The translations under genes were made by a program, and so were the position numbers. From contig JAMPFS010000032.1 in assembly GCA_023664325.1 (NCBI GenBank), positions 1 to 37,964 of the forward strand: a DNA stretch of 37,964 nucleotides, in the 5' to 3' direction. Positions 8,080 to 16,606 of the stretch are shown here, one piece after another. Below the pieces are notes generated by a model. It was not told the DNA's origin. It did no database searches and saw only the letters and a program-made list of their open reading frames with translations. How positions within the stretch are numbered: the stretch's first letter is position 1; each line of letters opens with the position of its first letter. Origin of the DNA: Clostridium sp. (lineage in GTDB: Bacteria; Bacillota; Clostridia; Lachnospirales; Lachnospiraceae).

Positions 8080-11000
8080 GAATAGCAGAAAAAGTGCAAC
8101 AAAATTATTATTAGTGAATTGGTCTAGATTTTCTCATGTATCGATATTGTTAGAGGGTTCAACGCTATTTACTGGAGTAAATGGAAGTGGAAAATCTACA
8201 ATATTGGATGCAATGACGTATATGTTGACTGGAAATACGCAATTTAATAAAGCTGCATTAGATAGAGATCGTAATGTTATTTCCTATGTTAGGGGAGATA
8301 CAAAGAGTGAAGGTAAAAGTAGATTTATTCGAGAGGGGGAGGTTATCAGTTATATTGCTATGGAATTTTGGTCTCCGTTGGACGAGCAATATTTAGTCGT
8401 TGGAGTTTGTATTGAGTATATAAATGAGGGAAGTAATTCAAAAAAATGGTTTGTTTTAAGGGATACTAAGATAGATGATTGCATTTTTTATAAAGAAGAG
8501 GGTGACAAGGTAATCGTATTTCCCCATAATGAGTTAATGATTAAAGGGAAGAAGATTCCGGCTAGTGACTTTATGAACCGTGACAAGGGGACAGATCAAC
8601 TTTTACGTGCACTGGGTTTGCGTTGTGGTGTGGGAAAATATAAAGCTAAATTAGTTAAAATGATGGCATTCAACCCTGAAAATAACATAGATCGATTTAT
8701 ACAGGAATGTGTATTAGATGAGCATCCGATTCATGCTATGGATGAGATAAGGGAGCATAGACAACATTATAATGATGCGAAAGCAGTATATGAAGAACTG
8801 GCTAATGGTAAACAACAGCTGGATGTTGTTCAGCAAAGGATTAGAGATTATGAGGAAAAAGAAAGAAGATATGAAATAAGGCGGATTCTTTTATTGTATC
8901 AAGAGGTAAAGTGGTTAGAGGAATGTCAGAATCAGTCGGAACAAAGTATACAAAGGCATAAGGCGAAAAAACAACGATTACAGTGCGAATTGAAAGAGCT
9001 GAAGCAAAGGAGAGGGGAAGCACTAGATAGAAAAATAAAGGCAGAGAATAATGATTTGCTTCGTGATGTTGGTGAGATTATAAAAGATTTAGAAGAAAGA
9101 ATTAAGGAATTAGAAAATAAAATTACGAATTTAAAAAACAAATTATCGGAATTGCAGATGTTAGAAACTCAATTACAAAATATCTTAGAATGGTTGGAGT
9201 GTGAAGCAATTTTTTCGGAGAAAGAAAAGGCTGTCATTTCTGCTATTGCGGCATCTTCGTTTTCCTACGATGAAAAAATTGATTCCTTTATTCGTTTCAA
9301 AAAGATAGTAGAAGGTAGGAAGGATGGGTTACAAAAGGACAAATACAACAGCGAAACTAAATTGAAAGCTATAAGCGATGAAAAGGAGGAGCTTCAGAAA
9401 AAGATTAAAAGTTTAAAAACAAATGTCTTACCATTTGATAGGAAATATGAAGAAGCAATTGATATTATAAAAAACGAACTTAAGGCAATGAATATAAAAA
9501 CAGATGTAAGACTGTTTGCGGAACTTGTTCGGGAAATTAATCCGAATTGGCAGATGGCAATAGAAACATTTTTAGGAAATAAACGTTTTGATATTATTGT
9601 TGATGCTGATTATTGTGAAAAAGCTATGGAGATTGTACATAAGCATCATATGAAAGGCATCAAGATAGTTATTACGGATCAACTGCCCAGAACAGAAATT
9701 CAGAAAGAATCAGCAGCCGCTATGTTAGAAATCCCAAACGAATATGGGAGAAGGTATGCGAATTATTTATTAAATGGAATACACTTATGCGAGAATATTC
9801 ATGAACTACATGAATATCCGAAAGGTGGTTTGATGATGGATGGTACATTGGCTAAAAGTTTTGCGATGTCTTGCATGAATATGAATAAAACGCAAGTTTA
9901 TATGGGTAAAGATGCCGCTAAAAAACAATTAGAGCAGGCTCTAAAAAATGAGAAAGATTTGTATGATGAAGAAGAGAAAGAGAATGAAATCTTAGAAATT
10001 ATAAAGAAAAAATTGAATTCTATTGAAATAGTGGATTGGGATGAGAAGAAATATATATTTGATGCACAACTGTGTATTGATAAAAATCAGAAAGAACTAA
10101 AAAATAAAAATTCTGAATTGGAGAATATTAAGAATGCTCCGGGATTTGCGGCTGCTATGCAGGAGAAAGAAAATGCAGAGAAAGAATATAATGATGTGGA
10201 CAAGCAGTATATTACTGCAAATTCAGATTTTAGTGACTGTGAAAAGGAGATTGATAGAGAAAACAGGAAATTGAAGGATGGGAAAGAGAAAATAAAAGCA
10301 GCAGAAAAAGAATACAATGAGGCAGTTTTATCCAGACTGGAACTTAGGAAGTATATTATAGAGTTATATGAAAAGCTTCGTAAAAAAAGTAGAAATGCAT
10401 ATGTTATGACTCCTAAACATGTGGACAATATAAAAAGTGAAAAGGACAGTGCAATAAGAAGTTTAGAAGATGAACAGCGTAAATATTGGCATATTATGGG
10501 ACAAAGTGATGAAAAGTACGGCATAGGATATATAGGACTTTTTCGTGAGCAGTATAAAGAGATTGCTAATGTAAAAATTGAAGAAGCTAAACAGAAACTG
10601 GAAGAACAGAAGCAAACTTTAGAAAGTATATTTATGGTAGATTTTATTGCTGCATTAAATGAAGCAATTTCAGAGGCAAGAAGCGAAATTGATGAAATTA
10701 ATAAGGAGTTAAAAAATATTCCATTTGGTAAAGATACATATCAATTTAAGATGGATGATAAACCTGAACGGGAAGTTTTTTTTAAGTTGTGTAAAAAGCT
10801 TGAGGGTTATATGTTTTCTCCTGAGGCATACAGAAGTAGAAATCAACATGATGAGGAAATGGAATACGATATAAAAAGGTTTATGGATATTATTTTGGAA
10901 GAAGAAAATGAAGACGAGTATACAGATTATCGGAAATATTTTAAATACGATATGAAGATACGGTCCAGGCAGGATGATGATGAAACCACAACTGATTTGT

Positions 11001-11332
11001 CTAAAAAGCAAGGCTCGGCGAGTAATGGTGAAAAACAGACACCGTATTTTATCATTCTTGCAGCAAGCTTGATGCAATGTTATCCTCGGAATGTATGTTG
11101 TGCCAGATTGGCATTTATTGATGAAGCATTTTCCGCACTTTCTAGAGAAAGAATAGAGCAGATGGTTAAGTTTTTTGAGGATAATCAGTTTCAGGTTATT
11201 TATGCAGCTCCACCAGAGAAAATTGATAGTATAGGTTCACATATAAATTCTACTGTAAGTCTTTGCACGAAAGGGAAGTATACGTGGGCTGTTGAAGGGT
11301 TGGTGAAATTAGATGAATTTGAAATTGAATAG
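8054..11332 (+). CDS. jetC: Wadjet SMC-like ATPase JetC
   Basis: This 1092-residue SMC/MukB-like protein has split ATPase halves. Walker A is GVNGSGKS (41-48). The ABC signature is GSASNGEKQ (987-995). Walker B is LAFIDEAFSALS with D1023 and E1024. Between them lie two long coiled coils (about 260-480 and 620-870) separated by a hinge-like globular segment (about 485-590, containing NWQMAIETFLGNKRFDIIVD). JetC is the motor that extrudes DNA loops and lets the complex recognise small closed circles. The start at 8054 is chosen because GGAGAGG lies six bases upstream; a TTG at 8039 would put that site inside the gene. It overlaps jetB by 26 bp and jetD by 20 bp. Long opposite-strand open frames here are coiled-coil shadows. 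Confidence 0.92.
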   Translation: MSRKMILNENSRKSATKLLLVNWSRFSHVSILLEGSTLFTGVNGSGKSTILDAMTYMLTGNTQFNKAALDRDRNVISYVRGDTKSEGKSRFIREGEVISYIAMEFWSPLDEQYLVVGVCIEYINEGSNSKKWFVLRDTKIDDCIFYKEEGDKVIVFPHNELMIKGKKIPASDFMNRDKGTDQLLRALGLRCGVGKYKAKLVKMMAFNPENNIDRFIQECVLDEHPIHAMDEIREHRQHYNDAKAVYEELANGKQQLDVVQQRIRDYEEKERRYEIRRILLLYQEVKWLEECQNQSEQSIQRHKAKKQRLQCELKELKQRRGEALDRKIKAENNDLLRDVGEIIKDLEERIKELENKITNLKNKLSELQMLETQLQNILEWLECEAIFSEKEKAVISAIAASSFSYDEKIDSFIRFKKIVEGRKDGLQKDKYNSETKLKAISDEKEELQKKIKSLKTNVLPFDRKYEEAIDIIKNELKAMNIKTDVRLFAELVREINPNWQMAIETFLGNKRFDIIVDADYCEKAMEIVHKHHMKGIKIVITDQLPRTEIQKESAAAMLEIPNEYGRRYANYLLNGIHLCENIHELHEYPKGGLMMDGTLAKSFAMSCMNMNKTQVYMGKDAAKKQLEQALKNEKDLYDEEEKENEILEIIKKKLNSIEIVDWDEKKYIFDAQLCIDKNQKELKNKNSELENIKNAPGFAAAMQEKENAEKEYNDVDKQYITANSDFSDCEKEIDRENRKLKDGKEKIKAAEKEYNEAVLSRLELRKYIIELYEKLRKKSRNAYVMTPKHVDNIKSEKDSAIRSLEDEQRKYWHIMGQSDEKYGIGYIGLFREQYKEIANVKIEEAKQKLEEQKQTLESIFMVDFIAALNEAISEARSEIDEINKELKNIPFGKDTYQFKMDDKPEREVFFKLCKKLEGYMFSPEAYRSRNQHDEEMEYDIKRFMDIILEEENEDEYTDYRKYFKYDMKIRSRQDDDETTTDLSKKQGSASNGEKQTPYFIILAASLMQCYPRNVCCARLAFIDEAFSALSRERIEQMVKFFEDNQFQVIYAAPPEKIDSIGSHINSTVSLCTKGKYTWAVEGLVKLDEFEIE

Positions 11333-12542
11333 AAATCAAAGGCAGGTACTATGGAGTTTGTTGAATTGCTATGAAAAAAGTAAAACATATAAGAATGAAA
11401 ACGTTCGTAAGCAAAGTTTTTCGATAGAACCGAAAAAAATATACCCAGATTACAATGGAGATTTTGCAGATGTTGATGTTGTTAATCAGTTTAATCGAGA
11501 TATGAATTGGCTGGAAAAGAATGGTTTTGTAATATTAAAAATAGGAAAAAATTCTAATCAAATAGAAAAAATTATATTAAATCTTGAACTGTTAAAAAGT
11601 ACATATGCATTATTGGACCGCAAAGATATTACGGAAATACGAAGTGCTCAGATAGAATTGTATAAACAATATAGGGGGATACACCCTATTATTGATGCTT
11701 TTTGTGATAAACAAATTGAACGTTTATGTAACTTTAAAGATGCAGAATACAATATTGATATTGCTCAAAATATATTAAGATTGCTAAAGTATATCTTATT
11801 GAATACACGGGATATTATGGAAAGGGAATTATCCATAGAGGTATTGGGTGATACAAAGTTGTTTAAGAATAGTTATATGACACGTATTTGTAAGATTATC
11901 GAGACATACGGATTGCCCGAAATGAATTTAGAGGAGATTGATGCAAAGGAAAAGAAAAAGGTCATTTTAGAGGAATTTCATGTGTTTTTGAATCCTTCTT
12001 ATATATTTTTTAAAGGGAATGTAACAATACGATATAATGATGGAAATGTAGTTCGTGTACAATCTAGTAATCCGATAGCTATATCATCAGATGTAGTAGA
12101 ACAAATAGAAGAGATAAGAATCGGTGTAAACAAAGTTATTACGGTTGAAAATCTTACTTCTTATAATCGAATGAATAGCGATGATTCTGTATTTTTGTTT
12201 TTGAGTGGTTATCATAATACTGCAAAACAAAAATTTTTAAAGAAAATTGCTAATAATAATAAAAATGTAAAGTGGTATCATTTTGGAGATATTGATCCAG
12301 ATGGATATTATATCCTCAAAAATTTAATCCAAAAAACAGGTATTTCGTTTCAACCCATAAATATGGATAAGATGTATTTGGAAGATTATAGAAAATATTG
12401 TAAAAAGCTTGAAAAGAATGATGTTATCAAGGCTCAGTCGTTAATTGAGTGTCAATTTTTTGAGGAGGAAATGGAATATATGCTAAAACATAATTGTAAA
12501 CTGGAGCAGGAAATTATTAGCTGGTTAGAAAATGGAGCCTAA
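11313..12542 (+). CDS. jetD: Wadjet nuclease subunit JetD (Toprim, DUF2220-type)
   Basis: The 409-residue protein has an N-terminal winged-helix-like part and a C-terminal Toprim nuclease domain. Toprim residues visible are E279 in ITVENLTSYNRM and the D-x-D of GDIDPDG (D326, D328, then D330). Topo VI-like JetD is the subunit that cuts plasmid DNA once JetABC has reeled in a small circle; linear or very large DNA escapes. Lengths and order match complete Wadjet operons, with no frameshift or missing catalytic residue. The ATG overlaps the jetC end by 20 bp and a GGTGA lies upstream. It is the last gene of the operon, and hairpins follow. Confidence 0.9.
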   Translation: MNLKLNRNQRQVLWSLLNCYEKSKTYKNENVRKQSFSIEPKKIYPDYNGDFADVDVVNQFNRDMNWLEKNGFVILKIGKNSNQIEKIILNLELLKSTYALLDRKDITEIRSAQIELYKQYRGIHPIIDAFCDKQIERLCNFKDAEYNIDIAQNILRLLKYILLNTRDIMERELSIEVLGDTKLFKNSYMTRICKIIETYGLPEMNLEEIDAKEKKKVILEEFHVFLNPSYIFFKGNVTIRYNDGNVVRVQSSNPIAISSDVVEQIEEIRIGVNKVITVENLTSYNRMNSDDSVFLFLSGYHNTAKQKFLKKIANNNKNVKWYHFGDIDPDGYYILKNLIQKTGISFQPINMDKMYLEDYRKYCKKLEKNDVIKAQSLIECQFFEEEMEYMLKHNCKLEQEIISWLENGA

Positions 12543-12566
12543 AAATAAATTGTAGCATAACAAGTA

Positions 12567-12632
12567 TCTGGTTGGATAAAACCAGAATTAAAAAAGATAC
12601 GATATTAAATTAAGTTTCTTTAATTTAATATC
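12567..12632 (+). other. Hairpin pair downstream of the Wadjet operon
   Basis: TCTGGTT (12567-12573) pairs with AACCAGA (12580-12586). A second, perfect 13-bp AT-only arm pair follows: GATATTAAATTAA (12601-12613) and TTAATTTAATATC (12620-12632), with a 6-base loop. They may end the jet transcript, though neither is GC-rich with a following T-run. The rest of 12543-12813 holds nothing I can name apart from a ribosome site (AAGGAG) for the next gene. Confidence 0.45.
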
Positions 12633-12813
12633 CGAATATTCAACTTAGCTCAAATAAGCGATTATAAAAGGTTATTACACCAAATAGAGCATTTAGATGA
12701 AATTATTGAAATCCCTACTCCAAACATTGCAAAGCTAACCCAAAAGTAAAAATCCCTTTCCCTAAGCAGCTACAAATCCACATTTAAAATGCTAAAATAA
12801 AGAAGGAGCCCCC

Positions 12814-13932
12814 ATGCAATTACCCTATTCAGAAAATCTGGAAATTGAATATTTAAGCCGCATATTTGATAACACGAGCGAGTGCTACAAGTTTTTCTGG
12901 TTTCAGGCAATTGTTTCCAAAGTGTTGGAGGGTAAGCGATACATCACTTATGAGGAATTAATTGATGAGATGATTGTAGATGCGTGGTATATGGTGGTAG
13001 AGTACCATTTGAATTTAGGTCCGAAGGATACTTTAGAAGGTCTGGTGCATTATTTACATCAAATATCACAGCTCAAATCTTCCGAAAAAAGGGAAAATAT
13101 CATTAGCTTTTTGAGGAATTGTACCGATAAGGAAGTAGCCAGGCGAAAAAGGATACTGACTAAGAATGTTCCGTATCGTATCCAGTCGCCATTTATGGAT
13201 GGACTTAAGGGAAAAGAATGGAATGTGTCAGAGAGTGCATTGATTTCACGAATAAATCAGGAACGCAGGCTGATGTACTATTTTGAGGCTTTAAATGGTA
13301 TGCAGACCACCATTCGGCTCAGTTCAGAGTGGTTTGCCTATATACAGAAGAATCAGGAGATTATAAAGGGCTGGCTCATGTACAATATGATTCTATATTT
13401 GCAGAAACGCAATCCGAGTGTTCCGGGCATTGCAGATAAATTATATCCGCCTCAGGAGCGGAAGCTGGAAAAGGTCAAAAAATACTGGAAATTATTATTG
13501 ACGTTACAACCGGTGTATGAGATTTACGGGCATATGCCATTATCGGATAAGGATATTTCGATAGACCATTTTATTCCGTGGTCTTATGTGGCGCATGATG
13601 AATTTTGGAATTTGCACCCGACGACAAGAAGCATCAACAGCAGTAAGAGTAATCATTTACCGGATTGGCAGACTTATTTTCCGCAGTTGGCGAGGTTGGA
13701 ATATCTCTCGTATGAGATGATATGGAAATATGATGCCGTGCGTGACGAGTTTGAGAAATGTGCGAAAGAACATTTAAATGATGATATTGTCCGCGGGAAA
13801 ATTTATCGGGAAGGGCTGGATTTTGAAACTTTTTCTAATGCATTGGAGGAAACCGTGCAGCCGGTATACCAATCGGCAAAAAATTGTGGATTTAAGGATT
13901 GGGTTTATATGGATGGAGAGGGAGAACAATGA
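12814..13932 (+). CDS. HNH endonuclease domain protein
   Basis: This 372-residue protein has a long helical N-terminal region of unknown role and a clear HNH motif near residues 249-285: SIDHFIPWSYVAHDEFWNLH, then TTRSINSSKSNHLPDW. The histidine of the DH pair, the asparagine of WNL and the later N/K/H cluster fit the metal-binding beta-beta-alpha fold. HNH proteins of this type cut or nick DNA; the biological target is unknown. AAGGAG lies just before the ATG. The stop overlaps the next start (ATGA), so it is coupled to the 99-residue gene. Codon and base composition are less AT-rich than in the jet genes. The last 64 bp recur in decayed form at 16092-16155. A defence role is suggested only by location. 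Confidence 0.82.
   Translation: MQLPYSENLEIEYLSRIFDNTSECYKFFWFQAIVSKVLEGKRYITYEELIDEMIVDAWYMVVEYHLNLGPKDTLEGLVHYLHQISQLKSSEKRENIISFLRNCTDKEVARRKRILTKNVPYRIQSPFMDGLKGKEWNVSESALISRINQERRLMYYFEALNGMQTTIRLSSEWFAYIQKNQEIIKGWLMYNMILYLQKRNPSVPGIADKLYPPQERKLEKVKKYWKLLLTLQPVYEIYGHMPLSDKDISIDHFIPWSYVAHDEFWNLHPTTRSINSSKSNHLPDWQTYFPQLARLEYLSYEMIWKYDAVRDEFEKCAKEHLNDDIVRGKIYREGLDFETFSNALEETVQPVYQSAKNCGFKDWVYMDGEGEQ
13861..13925 (+). repeat. Direct repeat, left copy (3' end of the HNH gene)
   Basis: This segment matches 16092-16155 imperfectly over about 64 bp. The central 28 bp (13885-13912 against 16114-16141) are identical. The copy here is intact coding sequence ending GFKDWVYMDGEGEQ. The pair brackets the 99-residue gene, the AlbA gene and the palindrome array. 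Confidence 0.8.
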
Positions 13933-14228
13933 GTAAATGCTTTTCGTTACAAATTTTACTTCCCATAGAAGGTTATGAGGAAGATAAGACATACGAAAAC
14001 AAAGATATTGATCTTAAAATGATGGATTCTAATCAGAAGCTGGACGATGGGCTGATACAAAAAGCTTCCGCTTTAGTGGGATATGAATCAGAGAAAGATT
14101 TCACAAAAGGCTTGGCTGATGTTATAGAGGATGAAGCCGATGGAGAAGATAAATTTATAGCATCTCTTATATTGGCAAAGGAAATAGCAGGTCGTATGAA
14201 TGGAATTGCAGCTCTTTGGTATGACTGA
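13929..14228 (+). CDS. Small acidic protein of unknown function (99 aa)
   Basis: I do not recognise this protein. The chosen start (13929) overlaps the HNH stop as ATGA and has GGAGAGGGAGAA directly upstream. The product begins MSKCFSLQILLPIEGYEEDK, is strongly acidic, and is predicted soluble with two likely helices in its second half (SALVGYESEKDFTKGLADVI, then SLILAKEIAGRMNGIAALWY). It has no signal peptide, membrane segment or cysteine cluster. Tight coupling to the HNH nuclease suggests a partner or immunity-type role, but that is only inference from gene order. A frame extending back to 13899 exists but lies inside the HNH gene with no ribosome site. Confidence 0.65.
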   Translation: MSKCFSLQILLPIEGYEEDKTYENKDIDLKMMDSNQKLDDGLIQKASALVGYESEKDFTKGLADVIEDEADGEDKFIASLILAKEIAGRMNGIAALWYD

Positions 14229-14315
14229 TAAATTGTATGAAAGATAATATTTGAATAAAGAGTGTATAATCTTAATGATAAGAAGCATACACAAATCAAG
14301 CGGAGGTGAGCTCTT

Positions 14316-15968
14316 GTGGATGAACAATCCTTAAAAAAGATAATCGCACAAGGTGAAACAATGACAATAGAATTCAAATCATGGATAAAGGCAGACTCAA
14401 TAAAAGAGAGAATCAACCTTGTTGTTCCAGAACTCATTGCATTTGCAAATAGCAAAGGCGGTACAGTTTATCTAGGAATTGAGGACAGCGGAGATGTGAC
14501 AGGTTGTTTTGGTAGATACGACCTTCAAAATATATGTGAAGCTATTTATGATAAAACAAGACCGCCAATGTTTACGGATATTGAGGAAATTGATTATCAG
14601 GGACAAAGGATAATTGCAATATCCGTTACTGCGGATGGAAACACATATGCCACAACAGATGGCAGATGTTTGAAACGACTTGGGAAAAATTCAAAGCCAT
14701 ATTATCCGGATGAAATGAGCCATATATATTCAGCATCACAGACACCAGATTTCTCAAGTCAGATTATTGCTGAAAGCTCCGTTGATGATATTAATCTCAT
14801 GGTAGTTTATAGCTTAAAAGAAAAACTTAAAATACGAGATGCAGATTCCACATTGCCGGAATTGGATGATATGGCATTTTTAAGAGATCTTGGACTTATA
14901 ACTGAAGATAATGGACAAATTAAGCTCACCATAGCAGGACTGCTATTTGTTGGAAAAGATGCTTCAATTCAAAGGTTGCTGCCGCAGGCAGAAGTGATTT
15001 ATTTACATTACGATAAAGAGAATTTAGAGGAGTATAATTCCCGGCTTGATATGAAACAACCTATTATTACAATTCTTGATAGGCTCACAGAAAAGGTGCA
15101 AAATGATAATAAAATTCAGAATGTACAGATAGGTCTATTTAGGCTTGAGATTGCAGACTTTTCAGAAAAGGTGTTTCAGGAAGCTTTGCTAAATGCACTT
15201 TCGCACAGAGATTATCAACAACTTGGTGCGGTATATGTAAAACATTATCCTGATAAAATTGTAATAGAAAATCCGGGTGGATTTCCTGATGGAATTACGG
15301 AGAGGAATATTATTACACATCCTTCTGTACCACGAAACAAGCTGATAGCAGAAACTCTACAGAGATTAAAATATGTTCAGAGAACGGGACAGGGTGTAGA
15401 TATTATTTTTAGAGAAATGGTTTCAATGGGAAAACCGTATCCCATATACAGAGTATTCAATGATGCTGTACAGTTGACAATAGCCAGTGCAACAGAGTAT
15501 GTTGATTTTGTAAAGTTCATAGTGAATGAGCAGGATACAAAGCGGATTTTCTTTTCGCTTTCTGAATTGATGATTTTGAGATATGTGGCGGATAATAGGC
15601 AGATTAGACTTGATAAGGCGCAGGAGCTGGCGCAGGTTTCCGAAGACGAAGTAAGGAAAAGTTTAGCAAGCCTTATCAAGTATGGACTATTAGAAACATC
15701 AGGAAAAGACTATATGTTGACAGCACGCGTGTATGAAGCAGTAAAATCTGATGTGGAATATACGAGAGATAAGGTTGTTCAGTATATTAGGGCAAAAGGG
15801 ATGATATTAGAGTATTTGAAAATAAATACGTCAATAAAAAACGCTGTCATTAGAGAGTTATGTGGATTTACGAAACAACAAGCCAGAACAACTATTGATA
15901 AGATGCTTGAAGAAAATCTGATTTTAAGAGTTGGGGCTGGCTCCGCAACCGAGTATAAATTGAAATGA
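14316..15968 (+). CDS. AlbA/Schlafen-domain ATP-binding transcriptional regulator-like protein
   Basis: The 550-residue protein has three parts. An N-terminal AlbA_2 (Schlafen AlbA) domain shows MTIEFKSWIK, then ELIAFANSKGGTVYLGIEDS (residues about 10-130). A central GHKL-like helper region (HATPase_c_4 type) shows FQEALLNALSHRDYQQLGAV, then IENPGGFPDGIT and RTGQGVDIIFREM. The C-terminus holds winged-helix-like segments (about 410-550). Proteins of this build are annotated as putative transcriptional regulators or RNA/DNA-binding ATPases, and several Schlafen-type proteins act in phage defence; the substrate here is unknown. The GTG start at 14316 has GGAGGTGA six bases upstream. The stop is followed at once by an ATCGAGTG repeat array. 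Confidence 0.85.
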   Translation: MDEQSLKKIIAQGETMTIEFKSWIKADSIKERINLVVPELIAFANSKGGTVYLGIEDSGDVTGCFGRYDLQNICEAIYDKTRPPMFTDIEEIDYQGQRIIAISVTADGNTYATTDGRCLKRLGKNSKPYYPDEMSHIYSASQTPDFSSQIIAESSVDDINLMVVYSLKEKLKIRDADSTLPELDDMAFLRDLGLITEDNGQIKLTIAGLLFVGKDASIQRLLPQAEVIYLHYDKENLEEYNSRLDMKQPIITILDRLTEKVQNDNKIQNVQIGLFRLEIADFSEKVFQEALLNALSHRDYQQLGAVYVKHYPDKIVIENPGGFPDGITERNIITHPSVPRNKLIAETLQRLKYVQRTGQGVDIIFREMVSMGKPYPIYRVFNDAVQLTIASATEYVDFVKFIVNEQDTKRIFFSLSELMILRYVADNRQIRLDKAQELAQVSEDEVRKSLASLIKYGLLETSGKDYMLTARVYEAVKSDVEYTRDKVVQYIRAKGMILEYLKINTSIKNAVIRELCGFTKQQARTTIDKMLEENLILRVGAGSATEYKLK

Positions 15969-16091
15969 ATCGAGTGATTTATTTGTTTGCACTCGATGAT
16001 AAGTGTTGTAAACGTTGAAAATATGGGAAATGGATGATTTAATCGAGTTTCCCATCGAGTGCTAATCGAGTGGCACTCGATTAGCACTCGA
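15969..16091. repeat. ATCGAGTG repeat array with a perfect 37-bp palindrome
   Basis: Seven copies of ATCGAGT(G) or its complement fall in 123 bp: 15969, 15990, 16042, 16054, 16065, 16074 and 16085. They build a hairpin (ATCGAGTG 15969-15976 with CACTCGAT 15990-15997), an ATGGGAAA/TTTCCCAT inverted repeat (16023-16030 with 16048-16055), and a perfect palindrome with 18-bp arms and one central base. The palindrome's left arm is TCGAGTGCTAATCGAGTG (16055-16072) and its right arm is 16074-16091. It ends exactly where the direct repeat at 16092 begins. It could be a terminator region, a recombinase or replication site, or a regulator-binding array. Confidence 0.8.
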
Positions 16092-16161
16092 CCGGTATAT
16101 CGATTAGCAAAGATGTGGATTTAAGGATTGGGTTTATATGGGTGGCGAGGGGAATTCATAA
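16092..16161 (+). pseudogene. Decayed second copy of the HNH gene 3' end (direct repeat, right copy)
   Basis: About 64 bp match 13861-13925. From 16117 the copy still reads GFKDWVYMGGEGNS then TAA, against GFKDWVYMDGEGEQ in the intact gene. Two bases are missing upstream of this and an in-frame stop precedes it, so it is a remnant and not a gene. It probably marks the junction between acquired DNA and the older chromosome. Confidence 0.75.
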
Positions 16162-16237
16162 CCGCGCAATGCATATCAGCGGACAGTTTGTTTAACGTGC
16201 AATAACTGCACTTTGGATATAAAAAGGAGGTCGGAAG

Positions 16238-16579
16238 ATGTTATTTATATATTATCCCAAATGTTCAACCTGCCAGAAGGCAAAAAAGTGGTTGATCGAG
16301 AACAATAAGAAGTTTGAAGAACGTCATATCGTGGAAGAAAATCCAACATATGACGAATTAAAAGAATGGTATGAAAAAAGTGGACTTCCGTTGAAGAAAT
16401 TTTTTAATACAAGTGGTTTGCTATATAAGGAGAGGCAGCTTAAGGATAAGCTGCCTGCTATGACGGAAGACGAAATGCTAAAGCTCTTAGCGACAAATGG
16501 AATGCTCGTAAAGCGGCCGATTCTTATTGATGGCGACAAAGTGCTTGTTGGGTTTAAAGAGGCAGAGTGGAAACAGTAG
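16238..16579 (+). CDS. ArsC/Spx-family thioredoxin-fold protein
   Basis: The 113-residue protein has the family's usual length. It begins LFIYYPKCSTCQKAKKWLIE with a CxxC motif (C10, C13), continues with the ArsC-type middle KKFFNTSGLLYKE, and ends with KRPILIDGDKVLVGFKEAEW; the RP-I loop is diagnostic of the ArsC/Spx/YffB fold. Members are arsenate reductase-like oxidoreductases or, when closest to Spx, RNA-polymerase-binding stress regulators. The CxxC is shared with Spx, but no arsenic genes and no Spx partner are nearby, so neither is favoured. AAGGAGG precedes the ATG. It converges with the minus-strand DUF4097 gene 27 bp downstream. Confidence 0.85.
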   Translation: MLFIYYPKCSTCQKAKKWLIENNKKFEERHIVEENPTYDELKEWYEKSGLPLKKFFNTSGLLYKERQLKDKLPAMTEDEMLKLLATNGMLVKRPILIDGDKVLVGFKEAEWKQ

Positions 16580-16606
16580 TGCAGCAGCGCAGGGGCAAAA
16601 ACGTAA

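Noticed and set aside
10087..10524. Long minus-strand open frame inside jetC
   Set aside because: Its Ser/Phe/Leu-rich product is the usual shadow of a Lys/Glu-rich coiled coil; no ribosome site or family match.
6026..12542. Housekeeping MukBEF-type condensin
   Set aside because: The fourth gene encodes a Toprim nuclease of JetD type and JetA is of DUF5716 type, both specific to Wadjet.
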